From the NCBI RefSeq assembly GCF_901933205.1, contig NC_044573.1, forward strand, positions 61,929,993 through 61,993,992: 64,000 nt of DNA, read 5' to 3'. Positions 38,023 to 51,353 of the stretch are shown piece by piece. Within the stretch, counting starts at the first letter, position 1; each line of letters starts with the position of its first letter. The notes beneath the pieces are model-generated. The model saw only the letters and a program-made list of their open reading frames with translations. It did not search any database and was not told where the DNA came from. This DNA comes from Camarhynchus parvulus (taxonomy: Eukaryota; Chordata; Aves; Passeriformes; Thraupidae). The position numbers were made by a program, and so were the translations under genes.

Positions 38023-38898
38023 GTAAACACTCCTGCATTTTATTTTGCATATTTGTTTTGAAAATGTTATTTAAAGAAATAGTGAAATACAATTGCATAT
38101 GACAAATGTCAAAACCGTTGTCCTGTGATCTATTTTGATGCATAGAATGGCCCTGACATGCTGTACCACAAACTAAATAGCACAGTACATACTTGTAATG
38201 CTGGTTGTCATTTTAAGATATAGGTATATGTACAAATCAAAGGTCAAATTTCTGCCTCTATAATGCCATTGATGTCAAAGGCATATGTCAGCAAAGAATT
38301 TGCACTGCTTTCTGAAACTGCTTACTTTAAATTGCTCCATTTTGCTAATTATTTGTGGGGGGTCTGCCTTTTTTTGGACTTCATAAAACAGTTAACCTCC
38401 CAGGATGAGCAATACTTAAATTTTCATCCATTGCAGGTATCATATGATATAGTATTTACATCTTGATCTAGCACCACCCATAATCTGTGGCAAATGTCGC
38501 TGATATCACAGCTCATGCATAGTCGCAGTTGCACATGGCAGAGCAAAATTGATGCTGGTATAGGAAGGAGCATTGTTCAGTTTCGCTGTGGATTGTCATC
38601 ATGGGTTTAAAAAATGTCTGCTCCATGCTTCTTCATGAAAGGAAATAAGTGAAGAATTAAAATTTTTATTGTTAATATTAGTCATCCTTAACTCTAGCAA
38701 AACAATTTCAATCTGTAAATGAGAACACCCCTACTAATATCATTCATTATTAGATTGTTGTTAATTGCTGTGAGATTAGTAAAAATATGTTTTGATACCT
38801 GGAAACATCTAGAATAAATAAAGCCATTCTCTGCCATAACAATATTACGCCAAACCTGACTGTTTTGTCCATTTTTCTTTCTTCTTTTTACTTCCCAG
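38023..38898 (+). other. TRDN: TRDN intron
   Basis: An 876-nt intron with a T-rich 3' end, TTTCTTTCTTCTTTTTACTTCCCAG. No other feature is seen; the 67-codon frame inside it has no splice context. Confidence 0.7.
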
Positions 38899-38919
38899 TC
38901 AAACCGAAAAACACTGCAA
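38899..38919 (+). CDS. TRDN: triadin luminal mini-exon (21 nt)
   Basis: A long pyrimidine tract ending TTCCCAG precedes it and CTGCAA|GTATGT follows. In phase 1 it encodes VKPKNTA, the Val being completed by the G from the 37975 exon, and leaves an A. Length is 21 nt. The acceptor is among the strongest in the window. Its end matches that of the 36526 exon, consistent with duplication of short Lys-Pro exons. Confidence 0.8.
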
Positions 38920-41900
38920 GTATGTGTAATGACTTATTTCTTATGGAATATAAACCTTCTTTTCAGATGCATGTTCTCTAAATTTGCAATTTTGCAATTT
39001 TCTCATGTTAGATAATGCTATTTTCTTGCTTATACTACAGATACTCTTGTATTCTGTCTGCTTACTGACAGCCAAACAACAAAATCAAGCATATTTATAA
39101 TGCAATATTGTGAAGATGCAAGATTCAAACTGTGTTTGCAATTTTTGCTCCCTAGAAAATAATGTAAATTACACTGGTAGCAAAACTGATATTCTGGTGA
39201 GTTTAGATGAGTGTAGATGTATAATTTATATCTATCCAAACATACTGTTTATTGAAAACAAGAAAATAGCATGTAGCATAACTGAACTAGACAACCTTTT
39301 CCTTAATTCTTTTACCATTTGGAAATTACTTACATCATTAATTCACTAAGCACGTTGTTGGCCTTGTTCCAATAAAAGCTTTTTTTAATAAAAAACCTAA
39401 ATTAAATTAAAGAAGAGAAAGAAATATTTACAATTTAGATTAGTTTTAAGGAGGATTCAAGGGGAATTTGTCACATTGCAAAAACTTCCACTGAAGTCAT
39501 GGGATAATGTCCTTTTTAAAGTTGTTTTTAAGGAAGGCTTCTGAACAGATGAAGACTGGGATCTATGCTTATTGTGGCACATTACATACTGCAAAGCATG
39601 GTCAGACAAGAATCAGAAGGACAGTGTTTGTACTGCATGCTTTGAATTGTGAAAATGCTGAAGTATGGACCTTCACAGATGAATTAGTTGTTGCCTCTTT
39701 AGCACAGGATTTGTGGGTTTTTTTGGTGCTGTGCCTTTCAAGACCAAACCATGTGTTATTCTGGTGGGAAGTATGCTGACGACAAGGCAAAGCAAAAGTA
39801 TTCACTTTAACTTCCTAGACCTCCTGCACTAGGTGCTCAAATTTAGAGAGGATCAGTCCTGCTCTGAGACACCTGTAGAGAAACAGTGTTACTCTGAACC
39901 CCAGATGTAAGACGAAAGTGTGAGCACAAGGTATCTGAAATGTGCTTACACTGAAGGATGTCCTTCAGCTCTGAATTGCAATGTTCCATTTATGAGTTAT
40001 TATTGCAAAATTATTACTTTCTGCAAAGCTATCCATGGGCTTATTTCCATTTTTGCCAGAATTTTAAGAAAATGTTGCTCTATTTGATTTTATTATCCAC
40101 TTTTGCTCAGTCTTGTTTTCTCTGGATCTGTTGACTGACATGTAATGTCTTCTGCAGTGATTTATCTGAGAGACCCAGTGATGGCACTCACTACTGTTAG
40201 AGGCTCAGTACAGATTTAAGTGTCTATTCCTTATGCTTTCATCATAAAAATCACTGTCTACAATGCTTGTTTATCGAGAGCTATATTACCCTGCTATATT
40301 GTGAATATAAGGAATAGCCAGGATATTTTCCCTTGACCTTTGCAGAGGGATGTTTGTACCACATTCTTGAGCTTATATTCTGCTGCTTGAAATGATTATA
40401 AAGGTTAACAGTGCCTTTAGAAGAATGAAAAGAAAAAAAAGAAAAAGAAACAGAAGAAAAACCAGAAACAAGCAGACCTATGGTCATTTACAAAAGTAAT
40501 TCTCTATACACTGCCCCTTTTTGAGTAAATCATCCTTGAATAGATCAACCTTAAGATTTTAAACACTTAAAGGAGAGCACTTAGCTGGATCCCTGCCTTC
40601 TTTATTTATAGAAGTCTATATAGCTTTGCTTCATGTATTTCTTAGCCCAGTGTACAGTGTACTTATCATAACATGAACATAGCTGTCATGTAATTCTGTA
40701 TGAGATGTAGCAATAGACACAAAATACCCACTGATTTTGGAGTTCAGGTCCAGTGGAATATAAAATAAATTAATATATGTATCCTGGGCTGAATTCATTC
40801 ACACATTTCATCTTGTTCAGTCTTATTGTAAAAGCAAATGTGGTTTAAGTCACTAAAGAAATTGGGTCATTAGGGAATGCAGGTATAAACAGAAAGACAA
40901 GGCTGAGTTTTAGAACTACCCAATTAATCACACAGACAATTTCAGAGTAGGAGCTTGCTGCCATGATCTAACCTGGCAGGCAGGTATACACCACACAGAC
41001 ACTCAGTCAATTTTAAAAGCAATTAGTAAATCATCTTATTTTTCACTCATTCTGTTTTAGTGTACAGGAGGGTCTTTGACAGCCATTGACCATACATCAA
41101 ACTTAAATGTGTAATGAAACAGAATTAACTCCCTGCATACTGACTAAAGACTCGCAAGTTGTGAGACATTACCTTGAACAGGAAACAAAGCAGGTGGCAG
41201 ATCTTACACATGCAGGAATGCCAAACTGTAGTTTGCAGTCAAGAGGAAGAACATGTAGGCTGATATTTAAAAAAGACCCTAAGAATTGGCAAATTATATT
41301 CCCACTTAGGTTTAAAATGAAAGCCCCATAATAGGAATATGTGTCCCAATGTTCTCAGAGTAAGTCAGAGTTTGTTGGTGCATTGAGAATAGGAAATGGC
41401 CCTTACATTTCGTACAACAGAGGGTCAAACCTACTGCCCTTCAGGTCAACAGTCTTCCTGTACCTGACTGTCCAAGGAAGTCAATTAATCCTAAATTAGG
41501 GTACGTGTACATAACTGGGCCCATCCAGATCCCTCAGAGAGACACTCCCTCACTTAAGATGTGAGGGCGTGAAACCTTTTCCTAGATTCAGTACCTCAGA
41601 AAAAAATCTTAGTTTTTCTTCTGAAAATGAAAAAAACATATTAATTATTCCATGGGTCATAATGCAGTAATGTGTCATCTTTAAGAAGCTGTGAGCAAGA
41701 TCATAAGCAAAAAGGTAAATATTGAAGGACTTTAGCATGTTAGCATTTAATAGCAGCAAAACTGGCTGGCATTTGTTGAATGCCAGTGGTTCCTAAGCAT
41801 TGAGCACTGACATTTACAGATCTCCTTATGGGCCAAGACTTGAGTGAAAATTTCCTGGGATGCATTAGGGAAAATGATACTTAATTGCTTAGTCTTCCTG

Positions 41901-42825
41901 TGGAAAAAGCATTATTGAAACATTTTCACCTTGGTGTGAGCTCATGTTCATCTGAAGCCGAAACTCAGCAGGAATAAAGTACAGAGAACGCTCAGTCAAA
42001 GGAATACCCTTAAATGCTTTGTGATCTTATTCCTTTTTTGTCCTGCTCTAAGAAAAGAGGCTTTTCTTTTTCTTTCAGATTGTATTCTTACATAAAAGTG
42101 GGACTAATGAAGCAGTGATGGGTAAAAAATTATTGGATTCAAAATGACAATGTAATTAATTTCTTTGATTTAAAGTGAGTGATGATGATTTACACCAGAG
42201 AATTTCTATCCATTGGATTGACCACTTTTCATCAATTATTTTGGATATTGTAATAGCACAGGAATATATGCTTCTCTTGTGCTAGGTAGTGTGGAAAGAT
42301 TTAGTCAAAATCTCTCAGGAGATTTTGTTCTTAAAAGGCAAGTCAAACTGCTAGTGTGGGAGAAACACTTAGGGGTCAATGCCACCTATTCAAGATCAGT
42401 GTCAGTCTTTGCATGGGAAGTGTGGATGGTAAGAAAAGAGAGGTAACACTTAAGCTGAATACATTTTTTGGAAAATAGCATAGTCAGCTATAACCTTAAA
42501 GGCACCCTTAAAAATGAGTCTGTTTAAATATTTGCTTGCTGGAAAGCTTTGGTTGGCTCAGTGTTTGCATTTGCAGGAATCGTTGTATGCTGGATTATAG
42601 TACTTCAAAGAGTGAGAGTGCTAGCTTTCAGTGTGAAATTTTACATACACACCCATTGTCAAGACACATTTGTTTGTAAATTAATACCCTGCAGAAAAGT
42701 TGCAGATGAAAGAGATCATCTATTTAAATGGTTGCTTGACCTGAAGAAATGTGGTACTGAAATTCTTGTTCTTTCCCTTTCCTTCCCTGCCCCCTTTCTC
42801 TTCATTACTGGTTATTTTCCTGGAG
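38920..42825 (+). other. TRDN: TRDN intron
   Basis: About 3.9 kb without a supported exon. It contains an A/G-rich low-complexity patch near 40425-40470. A strong acceptor-like tract at 42061-42078 is followed in phase 1 by a stop after five codons, so it is not an exon in this frame. Confidence 0.6.
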
Positions 42826-42852
42826 AGCCAACAGCTGAAATCCCAACATCAG
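42826..42852 (+). CDS. TRDN: triadin luminal mini-exon (27 or 18 nt), acceptor uncertain
   Basis: The donor is clear: ACATCAG|GTAAAT. Two acceptors keep the phase. Using TTTTCCTGGAG the exon is 27 nt and encodes KPTAEIPTS. Using GAGCCAACAG (start 42835) it is 18 nt and encodes TEIPTS. A third AG between them leads to an early stop. The 3' end ACATCAG|GTA is shared with the 45135 exon. Pyrimidine tracts upstream (CCCCCTTTCTCTTC) could serve either site. The second has the more usual CAG acceptor. Confidence 0.6.
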
Positions 42853-43900
42853 GTAAATACTGCATTTTTCTAGTATGCCTCATAGAAAGAACTAATGAAC
42901 ATACCAGTGTTGATTAGTGCAAGTTGCTCACCAGCAAGGAACAGTGATAACCTAAAGCAGCATGGGTGAAGTGACAGCACTGCAGCTACAGAGGTCTCTG
43001 CCATAGGCTCCTCTTTCCATCTGAGTATGTGATTTTCACTGCTCACCTTCTGCAGCATGTTCTGGTGAGCTAGACACAGGTGATCCTCACTGAAAGACCT
43101 GGTGTGAATAAAGTGACACACGTGCCAGAGGACACTGAAGAAATCATTATTAGTATTGGTTGGATGATGCAAAGTGCAAATGAACCACTTGAAGGCAGCC
43201 AGCTATTTTTCTGCTGTAGTCAACAGGGAATACTGAAAAGGACTCAGATGCCTGAAGTGATATACTTTCCTTAATTTCAATCTGCCTTGATTGGTTGAAT
43301 GGAGTCACAGACCAAATGCTTTTGCAGCTGTGGAAAAAAGATGCAGAAAAGGAAACAGGACGTGCTCAAAGTGAATGTAGACAAGGAAAAACACCCCCCC
43401 AATAAAATAAATGACATTCTATTGCACATATGGCAGTTCTAAAGGTCCATGTAGCTCTGTATCCTGGAGATTTTTGTTTGTTTATTTCTTTCAGAGGTTT
43501 GAGATCACTCTGGGAAAGAAAGTAAGAAGCAAGCAATAGGCAGAGTCCTTCCCTAGTGTATTTTGGCAACAAACAACTAGGTAAATCTGTCAGTAGTTAG
43601 GGAATTGCAGAATTCAAATGCTAAAGTCTTTATCAGGATTTTCTAAACTACTCTGCAACCAGCAATATTCAAACAATTTCTAACCACCCTACACAAAGCC
43701 CAGAACTGCTAGTGCCCCTAAGTGTAGCAGGCACTGTTGCAATATTACAGATACTGCAAACATGCCATGAGACACATTTACCACAGTAATTCTTCCAGGG
43801 AAATTACCAGTGAGACAACCTTTGCACAATGTACTTACTGTAAAAGCCCTGTATTTCTGATGCCTGTCACTTAATGTTATTTCTTTTCAAATCTTTCTAG
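42853..43900 (+). other. TRDN: TRDN intron
   Basis: A 1,048-nt intron with no recognised repeat and no additional exon in phase. It ends in CTTTTCAAATCTTTCTAG. Confidence 0.7.
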
Positions 43901-43936
43901 CCACAAAAAAACCAAAGACAATTAAGGAAAAAGAAG
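43901..43936 (+). CDS. TRDN: triadin luminal mini-exon (36 nt)
   Basis: The acceptor is AAATCTTTCTAG and the donor AGAAG|GTAGGA. In phase 1 the 36 nt encode ATKKPKTIKEKE. This is one of the clearest KEKE-type peptides in the window. It is followed after only 204 nt by another Lys-rich exon, the closest exon spacing seen here. Confidence 0.88.
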
Positions 43937-44140
43937 GTAGGAATTTATTCTATGTGTTCATATATATGTAGAAGATCACAATAAAAATAGCATGAGAGTA
44001 CAAATTTGCATGTATTGTTGTTTGAGGCAACCCCTAAAATATCTGTGTTAATTCTCAAATAATTTTACTTAAAAACTTTAGGTAAAATCTATTCAACAGT
44101 CAGTTTACCAAACTTTAACTGTGCTACTTTTACTTTGTAG

Positions 44141-44185
44141 AAAAAACAACTGTGAAGAAACAGCTGAAAGATGAAAAAACTAAAG
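44141..44185 (+). CDS. TRDN: triadin luminal mini-exon (45 nt)
   Basis: The acceptor is CTACTTTTACTTTGTAG and the donor ACTAAAG|GTAATA. In phase 1 it encodes EKTTVKKQLKDEKTK, the Glu being completed by the G of the previous exon. Length is 45 nt. Lys and Glu/Asp alternate as in other triadin luminal segments. With the 43901 exon it gives a contiguous basic stretch with interspersed acidic residues. Confidence 0.88.
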
Positions 44186-45134
44186 GTAATAAAGGGATGA
44201 AAATCTCTGCAAACAGCAATAAAAATGCAAACATTGAGGTTTGGCGGATTTTATGGGATTAGAAAAAGGAGTTTTTTTAGTCTTCCTACATACATGCAAG
44301 TAAACAAAAATGATGAAATTGTACGTAAATCCCCAGTAATTGAATGTCTGGTGCCTCCTTTGCATATGAGTACAAAGGATTACATCAGCGCATCCAGTCT
44401 GGTGCAGCGGTGCCCTGCCTGTGACCTCCCTGGCTGGCACAGCAGGGACCTGTGCAGTCCCCAGTGCTGCAGCCCAGGATCAGCAGGCCCCACCCAGTCT
44501 GCTCCTGTGCTCCCCAATGAGGGAGTGCAAAGTTCATCTCCATAGCTTGTCTGGTGCCTTAGGTCACCATCCATTCCATAAAATAACTCCAGTGATATGC
44601 AATAAGTACACAAGAAGTCCTTTTTTATACACAAGACAGACTTCATGATCACCCATATTGTGGCTAATCTCTTGGTCCCAGCACTGCCTTGATTGTTTCC
44701 TCACAGTGATATGCAAATAGAGAAATGCTTTCTGTTATACCTCTAAAAATAATTAATAGCAATAAATTACAGTATCTTATTAGGTAAGTGATTGAAGGCA
44801 TAAATATCTTCTCTATATTGGTTAAATGCAATGACTTGCACATAAAATTTGCACGTTGAAATCTCAAACCTCAAAGGATAGCAGTACCACTGGTGGCAGT
44901 GCACTAAATTACTGTCTAGAAGCAGTTTGCTTATATGGTTATTTTGGCAAAAATGTATCTGTTTAAAGTCTATGCCTAGGAGAGTCAGGCTTTAAAAAAA
45001 TCTGGTTTATAGAAATTATTATCTGAGAGATGATTCCAAGAAACAAACATGTTTCTTATTGAAATTTATTTCAGTATTTTGACCTGAAACTGTAGATTAA
45101 TTTATTATCTATGTTTTTTAATGTATCCCACCAG
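44186..45134 (+). other. TRDN: TRDN intron
   Basis: A 949-nt intron. It includes a distinctly GC-rich patch at about 44390-44545 that carries overlapping frames on both strands but no recognised domain; it may be an old, unassigned repeat. The intron ends ATGTATCCCACCAG. Confidence 0.6.
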
Positions 45135-45170
45135 TAAAAGAAGATCCACGACATCAAAACCTGACATCAG
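45135..45170 (+). CDS. TRDN: triadin luminal mini-exon (36 nt)
   Basis: The acceptor is TGTATCCCACCAG and the donor ACATCAG|GTACAT. In phase 1 the 36 nt encode VKEDPRHQNLTS. It contains the sequon N-L-T, a potential N-glycosylation site if luminal; triadin is known to be a glycoprotein, but I cannot tell whether this site is used. The 3' end is the same as in the 42826 exon. It is the last mini-exon before a 15.4-kb intron, and the leftover G joins the CT of the terminal exon to give Ala. Confidence 0.8.
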
Positions 45171-46330
45171 GTACATGATTTTTCTTTATTGTAAAGGATT
45201 TAGGAAAGTTGTGGTTTGTTGTTTGGTTTTGTTTGGTTTGTTTTGGGTGTTTTTAGGGCTTTTTTAAGGGAGATCACACTTAACAATATTTTCATATTTC
45301 TAATTCAAGTCTATGGAACAAGATGTGAGACAAGCCAGGCAAATCAAATCCATAAATCTTGTTCCTGTGAAGAATGAATTGCTGAAATGGTATTGCTTTA
45401 CCATCTTTCTAAATTTTTAAACATATATTCAACTGATTACCTTATAAAACAAGAGGTCTGTAATTAATATGGCAGTGCAGTATTTAAAAACTAATATTTT
45501 ATCCTCATAGAAAATCTTTTCCATAACAAAGTCACATAGGGAGAAACATATTCAATTTGTTTTCTCACACATTAAAAAATATTGTCTCCCATCACATTCT
45601 GCCCCCCTTCCACTCCAGCAAAAATGGTGAATAAAGATCAGCATCTCAGGAGAAAATCTCCCTCCATTGTGTAATCATGTTTTTACCAGTTTACAGCAAA
45701 AGGAACTATATCTTCCAGATTCTTGACTAGTATAAATTAAATTAATAGCTATGACTTCAGTGGAACTGCATTAATTCATGACATACAAGGATCAAAGTCT
45801 TTAATCTCACCTGACATCTAACTGATTTACACAGAAAATATGAGCTACATATGAATATGGTTCCTCCTAATGCAACTTTGTAGTCTTAACCTACTAAGGA
45901 AAGTATTTATCTTCTAATTATCCGGAATATTTTGTTGTATATGTTTTTTTGACTTCTTTACTGTAAGTAGAATGATTTAGAGTCCTACAATCATGATATA
46001 AAATGTGTAACATATGTGCAGTTATATGTATATATTTATTTAGAAATATCTATTTATCCATATGTAGAAACTTTAAATCATAGAAAAATAAAAAAGATGC
46101 CTAAGTATAAAACAAATGCAGAACAATCTGTTTTCAAGGAAGAGAGAGTACAAATTAAGTGCTAAATAAAACTTGGATTGGTTACTGTGTGTATTATACA
46201 AAAGTATTTGCACACATGGCTCACTTTGTTTTATAAGGGCAACTACATCTACTAAAAAGAACAGCTTCACTTTTTTCATCTTATTTTCTTTAATCAGGAA
46301 CACAGAGATATGGAGTCCATAAATAATGGT

Positions 46331-46390
46331 ATAGACTAGATAAGATATAGATATAGGCATAGATAAGATATAGACATAGATGAGATATAA
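46331..46390. repeat. degenerate AT-rich tandem repeat
   Basis: Units built from ATAGATAAGATATAG recur imperfectly four or five times, with interruptions such as GGCATAGATAAG and GACATAGATGAG. It is a decayed microsatellite or minisatellite in the last intron. Confidence 0.7.
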
Positions 46391-49300
46391 ACTTTTATTC
46401 CTCTCGATTATTATATTATCAACTGACAGATACAGAAGGTAGAATCCATGTTGTCAAAAATTTATTGATATTTAATAACACAGAATATTTTATAGATCAG
46501 GAAATGTTAATCATAATATATAACCAGCACATTAAACCAAAGATTTCGCCAGGAGAGAAAAGAATTCTCCTATGCATCAAAATCTCAAATTTAGTGTAAA
46601 ACAAAAATGTACTAAAAATTTTCTCTCACTGGACTTTCTCTTGCCCACTACCCTCCTACAAAGTTTGCATCATTCAAAAACTGTTTCTGTGACTTTCATC
46701 TACATTACTTATGACAATTGTTTGATTCAGTTGTATGTTATCACTGGGCAATTATTCTCGGCTGGGTGTTTCTCAGATCATAAGCAGCTCTGTGCAAAAT
46801 CAGTTCTTTGTAACTGGCTTTGCAAACAGAACTTACTATGTAAGTGTTCTTAAAATATTCATTGTCCACCAAAAAGAATACTTAGCTTTCAGACAATGGA
46901 TGAAAGGTTTCCAGAAGAACATCAAAGTTACTCTTTTGGATGTTGGTTTTAGGTATTTGCAAAAAATTGAAAATTTAAAAGTTTAGTCCAAGTCCTATGT
47001 TATGTATACTTGAATTGGAACTTGATGACTTTCACCTGTTCTGTTTGCACATTAAGACAGTGCTTTTTACCCAGTTCACTGAATAATAATTTTATTTTTC
47101 TGATAAGTGAAAGTAGAAAAGGATTTACACATTCTGAGCTAATCTAAAACTTTAAATAGTAAATCTTCAGTCAGCCTTCAAAAGCTGAATAGATTCCCAT
47201 GTTTATAGATTTTGCTCAGAACTCTTCAGCCTTTCCCTGATATTAAAAAGCAATCAGATAAAGAAGATTAAGCAATTTTAAAAGCTGTATATAGCTGCAA
47301 TTTTAGAATGGGTCACATTTGAACAGAATTTTAAGCACTACTGTACCTTTCATAAATAATGGTGCAATATGCAGTAGACACTAAATTTCACTCTCCTGGA
47401 GATCTGCAAGCAATTAATTAGAATGCCTTCCTCTTCTTTTTCCTCCCCTAAATGTCATAGTTGACACCTGTACTGAGGCTGAAATTTACCAACAACAGCA
47501 AAAAAAAGGGAACTCTTGGAACTTCATTTTTATTTCTATCTTATACAAATGTATTTGGAGGCACACACAAGCAGTTTTTTTGACTTTTGGAATGAAATTT
47601 AAGGAGAGTAAAAATTCAACTCTCTAGTGAGGATTATCTACCATAACCTTTATATGAACAGCTGTATGCTTCTACATGTTGAATTTTTTTCAAGGCTAGC
47701 ATCAGAGAAAGAAAATCTAAATGGATCAAAAGTTCATTATATTTATCCTAATTACCTTCCAACTGCCCTCTTGAATGAAAACTCTGGAACTAATGTATAT
47801 GGCATTTATAATACAGTGAGTTGAAGGGGTTGACATTTTTACTGCCCACAGATGTGCAAATGTGGCAGAAATAAAGAGAGGCTGTGTTGCAAGAGCATAA
47901 AAAGTGAGAATTCATTAAACTGATACTATTCCCACATGTTTGGTTTGCTTTTTATTTTAATTAGAATAGAGCGTGGATTACTTTCAAGGTCAAGTGAAAC
48001 CAAACCAGTCATGATAACTTCCTTGTAGGTGTGTCATAATAAGAGTTACATAATTTGTGCATCTACCCTCATACATTATTAGAGGTTTGAAACTTTATTT
48101 GATGTGGGAACTGTTATACTTATTGTTTAGTTAAAGAACTTGTGCTTCTGTGAAAACTGAAGTCAACATTAAGCAGAGTTGGAACACTGTTTATATGAAC
48201 ATACTGTGCAAGAACTTTTATGGAAGGAAAAGCACCTCACCTAGATTTTTCATGTACTTCTTCAATGATAGAGATTCTCAAATACAATACCTATTCTCAA
48301 ATATTTTCTAGCATAAAGAGCAATCATTTCATCATACTATCAATATATATTCAATGCCACATATTAATCACCACATGAAAACCTCAACAACTGCAGGGGG
48401 TGAATTCATTATATGTCTTAAAAGCATGTGAGAATTGGTTTATTACTGAGGTTGTTTCAGTCCTTTGCACTTTCTGTGTAGTAATACATTTTCCAAAGTA
48501 AAAATGACTTCCAAGTCTGCAAAAGCAGAAAGTTTTATTTGGTGTGAGGTTTGATATGATAGCCGTTTGGGAGACTATGAAGGAGAATTCCTCAGTGCTG
48601 AGAGAATGTAAACTTGTCAGCAGTGCAATGTGGGAGATATTTCCCATATATAATTATTTTCAAAGAGAGTAAGATGACTTCATTTTTTTTCTTGGTTCTG
48701 GAGCATATGAAGGCTTTGGAGTAAAACATGATATTTTTCATCATTCTGAAGCAGCAAGTTTTGTCAAATTCATTAAACACAAACACTGGTAATATTTTAT
48801 AATACAGAAGCATTGAACAACTTTAAAAACATTGCACAACTGTCCAAAGAGAAAGTAAGAACTTTGTCTCTGCAATGCAGTTAGCTCTCACCTATAGACA
48901 GGCGATGAACTGCAGATACTATATTCTCTGCTTTCCTTGACACCCAGTCTCTGTGTCTCAGATGTATGATGGTTCTGATATACTCTTAGCAGTTTCTTCC
49001 AGAAATTCAGCAGTGTGAACTTGTACTGACTAGAATTTTCTCACCAGATTTCAGCAATAAATCCCTAATATTTATGTTGTTATTTTCTGGATATTAGAAA
49101 GTCTGCTGTTTGCTAGAATATCCTTAGAAGGAACTGACACTCTGAGAAGTTTCAGAATTTTGTTGCAACAGAATTTCTTGTAAAAGATCTGTTCTCATTT
49201 ATTTACAAGACCTGTGTCTCTGTAGGTTATTCTCATTAAGATTTTCATCACACTCCAATACAAGAATTCAGCAATAGAGCAGGATGAACTGTGCACTAAG

Positions 49301-49752
49301 GCTGCTTGCAGGAGAGTCCAGGTAGAACATCCTCCATTCTGTGGATATACAGGAATGTCCCAACATTTCATGTTGGTCAGAATTGTGAGGACCAAGCGTA
49401 TATATGTAGGCCTTCCAGCAACTTGCTATTAGTCATTCCATTATCCTGAAGTTGGCTTTTAAGCAAATACTTGGAGACTAAATCCCATCAGACTTGTCTA
49501 AATGAAGACATGGAGGAATACTGCCCGCTTAGAAGATGCATATGTTTAAAGAGCACAGTTAAACCATGCTAAATGCTGGAGTGGTCATTTATTAAGAACT
49601 AAGGTGACCTTGATTCAATTTGGTTTAACCTACTATGGAATTTTCACTGATGCTGCTTTAATTCTGAATGAGCATATACACAACATTTTATTGGACTAAT
49701 TAATCTCTTTTTAATTTATCTTGAATTAATCTTGCTTATTTTTTCTATGCAG

Positions 49753-49796
49753 AAAATACATCCAAGGGGGAAATTTCAGCCATATTTTCTAAATGA
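49753..49796 (+). CDS. possible alternative terminal exon of TRDN (weak)
   Basis: The acceptor TTTTTTCTATGCAG is followed in phase 1 by ENTSKGEISAIFSK and TGA. Lys and Ser content is plausible but no nearby polyadenylation signal was seen. No donor keeps phase. A chance occurrence is likely. Confidence 0.15.
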
Positions 49797-51216
49797 AAAC
49801 TTTAAGATCTGTCCTGAAACTAACTAAATGTCACTGGAAAATTTCTAATAGATTGCAATAAGTTTTGAAACTCAAAATCTGTAAAGATGTACCAAAAGGA
49901 GAACTAAATATCGGCTTTTATGTTAACAATGAGTTTATAGATAGGCTCTCAGCATAGTGAGATTATAAATTAAATTATGAATTCCAGAGATTCTATTTAA
50001 ATGACCAAAGGTTTAAGCTTTAGGTTTCAAAACAAAACAATTTCACAGTGAGAATCTACAAGCATTTTGGGTTCATGTTGTTTTTCCCACAGGAGCTTCT
50101 TCAACATCCATCCCTTGCTTTGAATTAATCTTTTTTACTTTTTGCTATATTTTGTAATTTAATTACCTTATCTAGAATTTATTTATTGTCTAGATTTGTA
50201 GAATTGGGAATTACTGAGATTGAATCTCAATTCCTATCTGCCAGACACATTTTGAGTATGACCAAGCCCCTTCATCAGGCCCTTGACAAATTGCAGCTGT
50301 AGGTACTTTGCTTTTAAAATGATAGAGACAATGATAGTTTCTTTATACCTTTGTAGTCATTGTGCAGTATCTAAGGGGTTAAAGTGATACTCTTTCAAAG
50401 CCCTCTTCAACTGGAAAGCCTGTTTTACAGCTTCTATTTTCCAGGAGGGCACTAGGGCTTCCGAGTTACAAAATAATGTAGGTGGAGTGCAAGCTGCTTG
50501 TTCCTCTTGATTTTGCACAATTCCAGATGCATCAATACAAGAGTCATTGGTGCCTGAGGTTAATAGACAAGACTTCTATTTGATAGGTCTGTTTACCTTT
50601 CAGAAACCCCTTTATGTAAAATATTTCCAAAACAATTACCCGGTGAAATAATTGCACATTAATTTTTGTGCTCCCAGGCACACCTAGTAATGTGTGGAGA
50701 TGGCTCATGTGGCGCATGCATATGCACAGCACTAAGTTTAATATTTGGAGAGCTCTGCAGTTTACAGTGGAGAGATATTTCCTGGTGTCTTTGAAGATCT
50801 GCTTGGTGAACATGACTTCAAATGTGGGTGCTGGTACTCAACATAAATCTTGCTCAAAGTAGCTGAAGTCCACCCTAAGTCTTGGTCCACAAACATTATT
50901 AGACCTCTCCCATTACACTTGATAATGTGCCCCATTATCTTGGAGTGGTTTTTGATAGTTTTTGATATCAAAAGAGTATGAAAAAACTACCTACCAGAGA
51001 ACACACTAAGGGAAAACTCACAGACAGTGATCCTGGCAATAAAGGACATTTGGGAAAAAAAATAATTGGAGGACAAGCAAAATTTTAAAATGCACAAAGT
51101 AATCAGAAGCTGTGTTTTTTTACAATTAACTCATTAATTGATTCTTTCTTTTGTTAATCCCAAAATTTCTTTATCTAGCAAATTATTGAAGAAATACCTG
51201 TTTTCTATAAATGCAG

Positions 51217-51353
51217 GACAGACTGGTGGAACTAAACATACAAGCCTATGGGAAAAGAAGAAAGACTATGAAAAAATTTATGATTTAGCACACTGGTTTA
51301 GATCCAGTAGAGAGAAGCTGTTTTGCTTAAATTTGAAAAATGAACTCAATTAG
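51217..51353 (+). CDS. possible alternative terminal exon of TRDN (weak)
   Basis: After the acceptor-like TTTTCTATAAATGCAG the phase-1 frame stays open for 45 codons and then stops with TAG. The start, GQTGGTKHTSLWEKKKDYEK, is Lys-rich and charged, then becomes less so. It has no phase-compatible donor. The pyrimidine tract is weak. An alternative C-terminus or a chance open frame are both possible; chance is favoured. Confidence 0.18.

Noticed and set aside
42079..42121. Very strong pyrimidine tract with CAG followed by GTAAAA
   Set aside because: The triadin phase hits TAA after five codons, and the 43-nt length does not keep frame.
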